From positions 1 through 7,742 of the forward strand of contig JAGAFH010000036.1 in NCBI GenBank assembly GCA_017612755.1: a stretch of DNA of 7,742 bases, written 5' to 3'. Origin of the DNA: Clostridiales bacterium (GTDB lineage Bacteria > Bacillota > Clostridia > Saccharofermentanales > Saccharofermentanaceae). Each line of letters begins with the position of its first letter. Position 1 is the first letter of the stretch. Under the pieces are notes generated by a model. That model did no database searches. It was not told where the DNA came from and worked only from the letters and a program-made list of their open reading frames with translations. A program made the translations under genes and the position numbers. This document shows, in pieces, positions 1 to 5,179 of this stretch.

Positions 1-318
1 ACTCTTTAAGACCATCAGCGGATGGTAGTTATTCTGATCATAATATGTCTGAAGGATCATTATACGTTCATCGCCGCTGAAATAATCTTTTATGTGCCGG
101 ATCATGGGAGCCAGTTTTTCTTCTTCTCTTTTTGCTTCGGCCTGGATCATTTCAGCTTTGTAATAAAGAGGAAGCGCCAGAAGATTCATGACGATACTCA
201 GGATGATAATGCAGATACCGGGATCTTTAATACTCTTGTAGGAGACGGAAAAAATGAACTCAAACAGGAGCTGTAACGGCTCTATGAAAAGATTATATAA
301 GAGCGACAGTATATTCAA
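1..318 (-). CDS. YidC/Oxa1-family membrane protein insertase, atypical paralogue (N-terminal 106 codons, 3' end outside window)
   Basis: YidC/Oxa1 proteins insert and fold membrane proteins in the cytoplasmic membrane, alone or with Sec. The visible part starts at a TTG (318-316) preceded by GGAGGAG five bases upstream; the next in-frame ATG is codon 44, inside a membrane segment, so TTG is preferred. Residues 10-26 form a hydrophobic stretch followed by a second one at 34-51 that ends in the family-like LLALPLYYKAE. After this comes a charged cytoplasmic hairpin region (60-85, AEAKREEEKLAPMIRHIKDYF) and GDERIMILQTYYDQNNYHPL, matching the YidC stretch that precedes the next membrane segments. 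The position that usually carries the groove arginine (IRLxxLPL in SpoIIIJ-type proteins) is Asn45 here. I know similar large YidC-like proteins from gut Clostridia, which makes this more likely a second, specialised copy than the housekeeping one beside rnpA. It is divergent from luxE. Family confident; role of this paralogue unknown. Confidence 0.82.
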   Translation of the reverse strand, partial: MNILSLLYNLFIEPLQLLFEFIFSVSYKSIKDPGICIIILSIVMNLLALPLYYKAEMIQAEAKREEEKLAPMIRHIKDYFSGDERIMILQTYYDQNNYHPLMVLKS

Positions 319-323
319 GCCCA

Positions 324-330
324 CTCCTCC
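324..330 (-). promoter_or_regulatory. Ribosome binding site that decides the TTG start of the YidC-like gene
   Basis: On the minus strand GGAGGAG is followed after five bases (TGGGC) by TTG at 318. No ATG or GTG lies at a suitable distance, so this site is the main support for a non-ATG start. Confidence 0.7.
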
Positions 331-355
331 CCATAATATCAAGAATAACTTATAG

Positions 356-385
356 ATTATAGCACTATAAGAATAATAAATACAA
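356..385 (-). promoter_or_regulatory. Predicted promoter of the YidC-like gene
   Basis: The minus strand shows TTGTAT (385-380), an 18-base spacer, and TATAAT (361-356) preceded by TGC, which makes an extended -10. Transcription would begin near 349, giving a leader of about 30 bases with the ribosome site. The surrounding 335-400 stretch is strongly A/T-rich, as expected for a divergent promoter region. It was read by eye with no transcript data. Confidence 0.6.
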
Positions 386-415
386 AGAATATAATAAAAA
401 ATTGCGCCCGGGGCC

Positions 416-433
416 TGTGATATAATCATAGAA
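416..433 (+). promoter_or_regulatory. Predicted extended -10 promoter of the luxE-luxC operon with overlapping dyad
   Basis: TGATATAAT (418-426) is a TGn-extended perfect -10 box. No convincing -35 is present: TTGCGC at 402-407 is only 13 bases away, and a short GC-rich block (404-414) sits in the spacer. The -10 lies inside an imperfect dyad TGTGAT-ATA-ATCATA (416-430). Transcription would start near 433, leaving a leader of about 16 bases that contains GGAGG at 438-442. The same 18-base element recurs at the Hrb-like gene promoter with 16 of 18 bases identical. Confidence 0.6.
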
Positions 434-448
434 GGACGGAGGACGAGG

Positions 449-1564
449 ATGAGCTACACCGGAAAACTCTTCAGGACCAGGCATATCTATGACCTCAGCA
501 AGACGGACGATCTGTTCGCCTCCTCTGTTCGTGAGACCTGCAGCTTCTGCTACAACAACTGCAGCGACTATAGAAGGATCTTGGATGAAGCCGGTTTCTC
601 TCCCGAAAAGATCAACACTATAGATGATCTGGCGGACCTCCCGTTTATCCCCACCCTTTATTTCAAGCACCACACCCTTACCAGCGTTCCAGACAGAAAG
701 CTGATAATAAAAGCCACCTCCTCAGGGACCTCGGGCACTATGTCCAGGATCGGGTTCGACCTGAAGAGCCTGATGACAGGATCCCACATGGTCATAAATG
801 TGGGAAAGTACCATAAACTGTGGTCCATAAAGCCCACCAACTACATAATCTTCGGATACCAGCCCACTAAGACAAACAAGACGGCCTTCAGTAAGACCGC
901 CTACGGCTTTACCTTTTTTGCCCCTGCAAGATCCAGGACCTTTGCACTGGAGATGACAGACTCTGGATACAAGCTCAACTGGGACCGGGTCTTAAAGGCC
1001 ATGGAAAAATGCTCAAAGTCCAGGTGTCCCATGAGGACTATAGGATTTCCGGCCTATACCTATTTCCTTCTCAAAGACATGAAGGCAAAAGGCATCAGAT
1101 ATAAGATGCCCAAGGGCAGCCTTATCACCATGGGCGGCGGATGGAAACAGTTCTATACGGAGCAGCCTGACAAGAAGGAGTTCTACAGACTTGTTAAGGA
1201 AGTGCTGGATATAGACGAAGACCACATCATCGAATTCTTCGGCGCAGTAGAGCATCCTATCCTATATACGGACTGCAGATGTCACCATTTCCATGTACCG
1301 GCCTACGGCAGGGTCATCATCAGAGATCCCGACACTCTGAAGCCTGTAAAAAACGGGACGATCGGACTTGTTAATCTTATCTCCCCTATGGTCAGGAGCA
1401 CTCCCGTAGTAAGTGTCATGACCGACGATCTTGGAGTACTTCACGACGAAGGATGCCCCTGCGGAGCAAAGTCCCCCTGGCTGGAGATAATCGGACGTGT
1501 AGGAGTAGCAGATATAGTTACCTGCGCTGCAGGCGGAGAAGAATACCTTAAGGAGGGTTCATGA
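449..1564 (+). CDS. luxE: LuxE-family acyl-protein synthetase (fatty-acid reductase, activating subunit)
   Basis: LuxE enzymes activate a carboxylic acid with ATP to acyl-AMP, take the acyl group on a cysteine, and pass it to the reductase LuxC; they act in the cytosol. The 371-residue product has the family's usual length (about 370). Visible features are ATSSGTSGT (89-97), the Ser/Thr/Gly-rich adenylate-forming motif; MGGGWK (228-233), characteristic of LuxE; GAVEHP (265-270) in the adenylate-binding region; and GRVG (349-352). Cys359, 12 residues from the C-terminus, is a plausible acyl-accepting cysteine, as in Photobacterium LuxE (inferred by position only). CRCHHFH (276-282) and CPCG (336-339) could form a structural metal site as in PaaK-related ligases (inference). 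The start has GGAGG six bases upstream. The gene overlaps luxC by four bases (ATGA), implying translational coupling and a working pair. No LuxD-type thioesterase or luciferase is visible, so the acid supplied and the fate of the aldehyde are unknown. Confidence 0.88.
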   Translation: MSYTGKLFRTRHIYDLSKTDDLFASSVRETCSFCYNNCSDYRRILDEAGFSPEKINTIDDLADLPFIPTLYFKHHTLTSVPDRKLIIKATSSGTSGTMSRIGFDLKSLMTGSHMVINVGKYHKLWSIKPTNYIIFGYQPTKTNKTAFSKTAYGFTFFAPARSRTFALEMTDSGYKLNWDRVLKAMEKCSKSRCPMRTIGFPAYTYFLLKDMKAKGIRYKMPKGSLITMGGGWKQFYTEQPDKKEFYRLVKEVLDIDEDHIIEFFGAVEHPILYTDCRCHHFHVPAYGRVIIRDPDTLKPVKNGTIGLVNLISPMVRSTPVVSVMTDDLGVLHDEGCPCGAKSPWLEIIGRVGVADIVTCAAGGEEYLKEGS

Positions 1565-2823
1565 TCCTCTATAACGGACAGATCTACGGAACTGAGATGC
1601 AGCAGGAACTTCTGGAAAGACTTCCGGAAGATCTTAACGGCTTTCTGAAGACAGATACCAAGCTTAATATCGAAGATGTCATAACCGCCTGCGATACTCT
1701 GGCAAAAAGAGTAAAAGACGGCGAATTCGACGATACCGTAAAGCCTTTCCTGGAGACCTTCGGAGTCAGCAAAAAGCAGTTCGACGACCTCCTTTATATG
1801 TTCTCCAGAGACGGACTTCAGAAAAAGATAGACATAGAACTTCCGGACAGGGAAGAAACGATCAGCGGCTTTAGAAGAAAGAGATATCCCCTGGGGATCC
1901 TTCTTCATATAGCAGCCGGGAACCTGGACGTCCTTCCCGCCTACAGCGTTACAGAGGGCCTTCTTGCAGGGAATATCAACATCTTAAAACTCCCCATGGG
2001 AGACTCCGGACTTTCGGTAAAGCTCCTGTCGGAAATGATCAGCATCTCCCCTTCCCTGGCCCCCTTTATCTATGTGTTCGATGTCCCCTCCACAGAGACA
2101 GAGTCGATAAAGAAACTGGCTGACATATCGGACGGAATAGCTGTCTGGGGAGGCGATGCGGCCATATCGGCAGCAAGGCATTTTGCAAATGTTAACACCA
2201 AGATCATCGCCTGGGGCCACAAACTCTCCTTTGCCTACTGCGAGCCTGACTGTACCGACGAAGACCTGAGAGAACTGGCCAGATCCATCTGCATCACTAA
2301 CCAGACTCTCTGTTCCTCCTGTCAGGGCATCTTCCTGGATACAGACTCTGACGAGGAAGCAGACAGCTTCGGAGAGAGATTCTTTACAATATTCACGGAA
2401 GTAAATGCATCCTCTAAACCCGCAGACTACGGCATGCGCGCCAAGAACGCCATCAATATCTATAACGAAAAGCTGGAACAGCATGAAACAAAGAGCAGGA
2501 TCTTCAGCAAAGACGGCATCAGCGTCATCGTAAAAAGAGACAGCGGACTTGAACTTTCCTACATGTACAGGAGCGTCTGGATCAAAAAGCTCCCCATGGA
2601 TAAGATCCATCTTCTCCATAAAAACAAGGGGCATCTCCAGACAGCCTCAGTTCTTACGAGCAACATCGAAAAGAGAAAGCAGATAAGTGATATCCTGGCA
2701 AACGCAGGAGTAGTCAGGATCACATCCTCAGGCAACATGTCCAGGACCGTCCCCGGGGAAGCCCACGACGGCACCTATGCCCTCAGGGAATACAGCCGCA
2801 TCGTGGAAACGGAATTTTACTGA
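1561..2823 (+). CDS. luxC: LuxC-family acyl-CoA/acyl-protein reductase (aldehyde-forming subunit)
   Basis: LuxC reduces an acyl group, held as a thioester on its own cysteine, to the aldehyde with NAD(P)H; in lux systems the acyl group comes from LuxE. The 420-residue protein has a variable N-terminal part (1-100). It is followed by the Rossmann-type nucleotide-binding part with YPLGILLHIAAGNL (109-122) and NINILKLP (138-145), and by the catalytic motif NQTLCSSCQGIFLD (247-260). By alignment with the LuxC consensus DQxxCxSPQ, Cys251 is the nucleophile and Cys254 replaces the common Pro. The C-terminal GEAHDGTYAL (399-408) matches the conserved HDG region near the end of LuxC. Length is a little short of Vibrio LuxC (about 480), mainly at the N-terminus. 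The start overlaps the luxE stop, and its ribosome site AAGGAGG lies inside the end of luxE. It ends ten bases from a convergent gene, with no clear terminator. Family assignment is strong; substrate unknown. Confidence 0.9.
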   Translation: MILYNGQIYGTEMQQELLERLPEDLNGFLKTDTKLNIEDVITACDTLAKRVKDGEFDDTVKPFLETFGVSKKQFDDLLYMFSRDGLQKKIDIELPDREETISGFRRKRYPLGILLHIAAGNLDVLPAYSVTEGLLAGNINILKLPMGDSGLSVKLLSEMISISPSLAPFIYVFDVPSTETESIKKLADISDGIAVWGGDAAISAARHFANVNTKIIAWGHKLSFAYCEPDCTDEDLRELARSICITNQTLCSSCQGIFLDTDSDEEADSFGERFFTIFTEVNASSKPADYGMRAKNAINIYNEKLEQHETKSRIFSKDGISVIVKRDSGLELSYMYRSVWIKKLPMDKIHLLHKNKGHLQTASVLTSNIEKRKQISDILANAGVVRITSSGNMSRTVPGEAHDGTYALREYSRIVETEFY

Positions 2824-2833
2824 TCAGCTGCTC

Positions 2834-3457
2834 TTATTTTACGATCTTCTCAAAATCCGATTTAGGATGTTTACAGATCGGGCAGATGAAATCGTCAGGC
2901 ATCTCCTCACCCACATACTCATATCCGCAGATGGTGCATCGCCAGATGGTCTCACCTGTCTTAGTTGTTCCTACTGCCTCAGGCTTAGGTTTGATGTCAG
3001 ACTGGTAATAAGCATATGTGGCAGACGGTGCATTGGAGAGGACCTGCATATCCGTTACCTTTGCAACAAATAAAGTATGGGTCCCCAGTTCCAGCTGGCA
3101 TTCGGTCTCGGCGGATATGAAGGCATTGGTGCCTTTCGTAATGTATAAGATACCGTTTTCGGAACGCTCGTATTCACTGAAGCCGTCGAACTTATCCACG
3201 TCTCTTCCCGACTGGAATCCGAACCTCTTAAAGAGTTCAAAGTCAGCTTCCTGTGAGATGACGGAGATATTGAACTTTTTGGACTGCTTCATCAGCTCAT
3301 TGGTGTAGTTATCCCGGTTTACAGCCAGTGCGATCCTGTTAGGTTCAGATGTCACCTGGATGGCAGTATTTGTGATGCATCCGTTGTCTTTTCCGTTGAC
3401 GTTTGAAGTTACCACAAAGAGTCCGTAAGAAAGTGAGTACATTGCCTTTTTATCCAT
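2834..3457 (-). CDS. hrb: Flavin reductase-like domain fused to C-terminal rubredoxin (high-molecular-weight rubredoxin, Hrb-like)
   Basis: In anaerobes such as Moorella, Hrb-type proteins carry electrons from NAD(P)H through FMN and an Fe(SCys)4 centre to flavodiiron protein or rubrerythrin, which remove oxygen, NO or peroxide. Residues 1-150 form an FMN-binding split barrel of the flavin reductase-like family: the start MDKKAMYSLSYGLFVVTS, an N/T-rich FMN-contact region GCITNTAIQVT (26-36), FNISVIS (62-68), and LELGTHTLFVAKVTD (122-136). A short linker (153-170) leads to a compact rubredoxin-like domain with CTIC (174-177) and CPIC (192-195), 14 residues apart. All four ligand cysteines are present, and the short spacing resembles rubrerythrin-type domains. 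GGAGG lies eight bases before ATG. It follows the RelA/SpoT gene by 44 nt and may be read through from it, but a promoter sits in that gap. The partner oxidase is not in the window. Confidence 0.88.
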   Translation of the reverse strand: MDKKAMYSLSYGLFVVTSNVNGKDNGCITNTAIQVTSEPNRIALAVNRDNYTNELMKQSKKFNISVISQEADFELFKRFGFQSGRDVDKFDGFSEYERSENGILYITKGTNAFISAETECQLELGTHTLFVAKVTDMQVLSNAPSATYAYYQSDIKPKPEAVGTTKTGETIWRCTICGYEYVGEEMPDDFICPICKHPKSDFEKIVK

Positions 3458-3477
3458 AGTGATGACCTCCCGGGCTT

Positions 3478-3495
3478 TTCTATGATTTTATCATA
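3478..3495 (-). promoter_or_regulatory. Predicted promoter of the Hrb-like gene within a perfect inverted repeat
   Basis: The minus strand reads TATGAT-AAA-ATCATA (3495-3481), a perfect 6-bp dyad with a three-base centre. Within it TGATAAAAT (3493-3485) is a TGn-extended -10 differing from consensus by one base. A start near 3478 would leave about 20 bases of leader holding GGAGG (3470-3466). No good -35 lies 16-18 bases upstream. A dyad across the -10 is a typical place for a repressor, but the regulator is unknown. Confidence 0.5.
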
Positions 3496-3501
3496 TCTTC
3501 A

Positions 3502-4482
3502 TCAGATAAGATCATTCTGAAATCTTGAGAGATGCTCATAAGGAAGGATGAGACGTCCTCTGAAAAGGCCGCATCCGTCATTAATGAGACTATTGTCCAC
3601 CGCGCCGAACATGTTTACGTTGACCTTGCTCAGATCAAGCTGCTGGAGCATGATGCATCTTTCGTAGGCATCGTCGAAGAACTTATTGGCTCCCACCGGG
3701 ATCGCCTCTCTTCTTGCCCTTTCCTTCTGCTGGCGTTTCTCATAACCGAAGTGGTTGGCATCGCCTATCTCTGCATTATCGTCCATCTCCTTTGTACGGA
3801 GCTGGACCTCGATATCACTTCTGGATGTTATGTCGAAAAAAGCTATATGAAGGGACTGGTATCCCACGATATTTGGTCTCTCGATATAGTCCCTGTAGTA
3901 ACGGCTTACTTTCTCATCTATGGTAAGGGAATGGAAATCCACCCCTGACAGTTCAGGATTGAACCCTCTCTTTTCGAGAAAATCAGGAAGGGCATCCGCT
4001 ATCTCATAAAGATACTTAAGTTCCCTTTCCCTTCTGTCATCTCCGGGCTTTAAGTGGCAGGCCGGAAGGGATATTACTATCCTGTAGGCGATCAGGTCCT
4101 TGATCCTGGCTATCTGCTCTTTTATCTGGGCCTCGGAAGGAAATGTTCCGTTTTCCATGTAGTAGTCGTATATATATTCAACTATGTTTCCGTTTATCTT
4201 TCCTTCAAGCCTGATAAGGGATTTGATCCTGCCCTTGAAGGTGAAGGCCAGAAAGGGATATTTATCGGCCATATACTTGTAGAACTCCCTTATCTGCTGG
4301 GCCTGGGCCGTCAGGAAGTCGTTATGTTCCAGAAGCTCGATCATCTGAAGAAGACAGTTGCTGTGGGCCAGATCCACTCCGTTATCATTCCCGATAGCTT
4401 CATTTCTCAGATCCTGTGAGTACGTATGAAGTATCTTAACTACAGTATTTCCGTCATACAGATAATCATTAAGGGATATCAT
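3502..4482 (-). CDS. RelA/SpoT-domain nucleotide (pyrophosphate) synthetase, stand-alone
   Basis: RelA/SpoT synthetase domains transfer pyrophosphate from ATP to GDP/GTP, making (p)ppGpp or related alarmones. The 326-residue product shows the core in order: GRIKSLIRLEGK (84-95, donor-nucleotide region), DLIAYRIVI (129-137), YYRDYIERPNIVGYQSLH (195-212, acceptor-base region), and EVQLRTKEMDDNAEIGDANH (225-244), whose Glu225 is the expected catalytic residue. No HD hydrolase domain precedes the core and no TGS/ACT regulatory part follows, so it is a synthetase-only form. It is longer than RelP/RelQ (about 210-260), with about 80 extra N-terminal and 80 extra C-terminal residues of no recognised fold. 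The usual P-K-x-N before GYQS is PNIV here, so substrate choice may differ. An ATG at 4518 lacks a ribosome site and overlaps the upstream gene; ATG 4482 has AAGGAG eight bases ahead. It lies 13 nt after the response regulator, presumably co-transcribed. Confidence 0.83.
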   Translation of the reverse strand: MISLNDYLYDGNTVVKILHTYSQDLRNEAIGNDNGVDLAHSNCLLQMIELLEHNDFLTAQAQQIREFYKYMADKYPFLAFTFKGRIKSLIRLEGKINGNIVEYIYDYYMENGTFPSEAQIKEQIARIKDLIAYRIVISLPACHLKPGDDRRERELKYLYEIADALPDFLEKRGFNPELSGVDFHSLTIDEKVSRYYRDYIERPNIVGYQSLHIAFFDITSRSDIEVQLRTKEMDDNAEIGDANHFGYEKRQQKERARREAIPVGANKFFDDAYERCIMLQQLDLSKVNVNMFGAVDNSLINDGCGLFRGRLILPYEHLSRFQNDLI

Positions 4483-4490
4483 CTGTTTTT

Positions 4491-4496
4491 CTCCTT
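4491..4496 (-). promoter_or_regulatory. Ribosome binding site fixing the start of the RelA/SpoT-domain gene
   Basis: AAGGAG on the minus strand lies eight bases before ATG 4482 and shares its first base with the TAA stop (4498-4496) of the response regulator. This supports the downstream ATG over the one at 4518, and suggests that ribosomes ending on the regulator can re-initiate on the synthetase. Confidence 0.75.
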
Positions 4497-5179
4497 TATT
4501 GCCGGTTCTTCCAGACATATCCTGATTTTATCACAGTCTGTATATGATAACTTGCATCACCTAAGGCTGCCCGGAGCTTCTTTATATGTGTATCCACTGC
4601 CCTGTCATAGCCCTCGTATTCCATTCCCCAGACCTTATCCAGGATCTGGTCCCTCGTCAGGATGATGTTCTTATTATCGATAAGATACATCATAAGGTCG
4701 TATTCCTTGGGCGCCAGGGTCACTTCTTTTCCGTTTACGGTCACATATCTTCTGGCAGGCTCTATCATAATCTCATCGATGACGGTCTTGCCTCCCTTGA
4801 CGAGAAGACCACGGTATCTCTTGATAAGTGCATTTATCTTCACCAGGAGCAGCTTGGTGGAAAAAGGCTTGGTGATATATTCATCTGCGCCTATCTCATA
4901 TCCTTCCACGATATCCTTTTCTTTTCCAAGAGCAGTAAGGAAGATAACAGGTACGTCGTACATAGACCTTATGAATCTGCAGACTTCCTTACCGTCTCTT
5001 CCGGGCATCATGATATCAAGGATAATTGCGTCATATCTGTTATTTTCCACCAGTGAATAAGCTTCATTTCCGTCAGAAGCGGTATCAACGTCAAATCCGT
5101 TCTTCCGCAGAAAGAGGGAGACTATATCCCTTAGCCCCCTCTCATCTTCTGCAAGTAATATCTTATACTTTTCTTCCAT
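4496..5179 (-). CDS. OmpR/PhoB-type response regulator
   Basis: This is a cytosolic transcription factor switched on by phosphorylation from the adjacent kinase. The 227-residue length is typical. The receiver domain (about 5-118) has the acidic pair Glu11/Asp12, the phospho-acceptor Asp55 in IILDIMMPG, Thr82 in FLTAL, and Lys104 in ITKPF. The C-terminal winged helix (about 130-226) shows VTLAPKEYDLMMYLI (153-167), the LTRDQILDKVWG signature (174-185), and the recognition-helix region YDRAVDTHIKKLRAALGD (191-208), then the wing SGYVWK. Its ATG shares one base with the kinase stop (TAATG), so the pair is translationally coupled. Regulators of this family bind head-to-tail repeats spaced 10-11 bp, and such a repeat occurs upstream of the kinase gene, which suggests autoregulation (inference). 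Regulated genes are unknown; the co-transcribed RelA/SpoT-domain gene is the obvious candidate. Confidence 0.95.
   Translation of the reverse strand: MEEKYKILLAEDERGLRDIVSLFLRKNGFDVDTASDGNEAYSLVENNRYDAIILDIMMPGRDGKEVCRFIRSMYDVPVIFLTALGKEKDIVEGYEIGADEYITKPFSTKLLLVKINALIKRYRGLLVKGGKTVIDEIMIEPARRYVTVNGKEVTLAPKEYDLMMYLIDNKNIILTRDQILDKVWGMEYEGYDRAVDTHIKKLRAALGDASYHIQTVIKSGYVWKNRQ

Noticed and set aside
22..276. Plus-strand 84-codon open frame at the left edge
   Set aside because: The opposite strand encodes an evident YidC-family N-terminus with a start and ribosome site; the plus frame has no motif.
402..407. TTGCGC as -35 box for luxE
   Set aside because: The spacing to the -10 is 13 bases, too short for a normal promoter; the TGn extension of the -10 makes a -35 unnecessary.
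1441..1908. Minus-strand open frame of 155 codons across the luxE-luxC junction
   Set aside because: It overlaps two well-supported coupled genes on the other strand and shows no domain.
1984..2634. Minus-strand open frame of 216 codons opposite luxC
   Set aside because: It lies wholly within luxC, has no recognisable motif and composition typical of an antisense shadow; luxC has clear family motifs across the same stretch.
449..2823. A light-producing lux operon
   Set aside because: Only the fatty-acid reductase genes are present; no luciferase subunit frame exists on either side within the window.
2820..2830. CTGATCAG/CAGCTG palindromes as a bidirectional terminator
   Set aside because: The arms are only 3-4 bp and there is no adjacent T-tract on either strand.
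4483..4518. Upstream ATG (4518) for the RelA/SpoT-domain gene, adding 12 residues
   Set aside because: It has no ribosome site and overlaps the response-regulator end; ATG 4482 has AAGGAG at good spacing and starts a protein-like MISLNDYLYDG.
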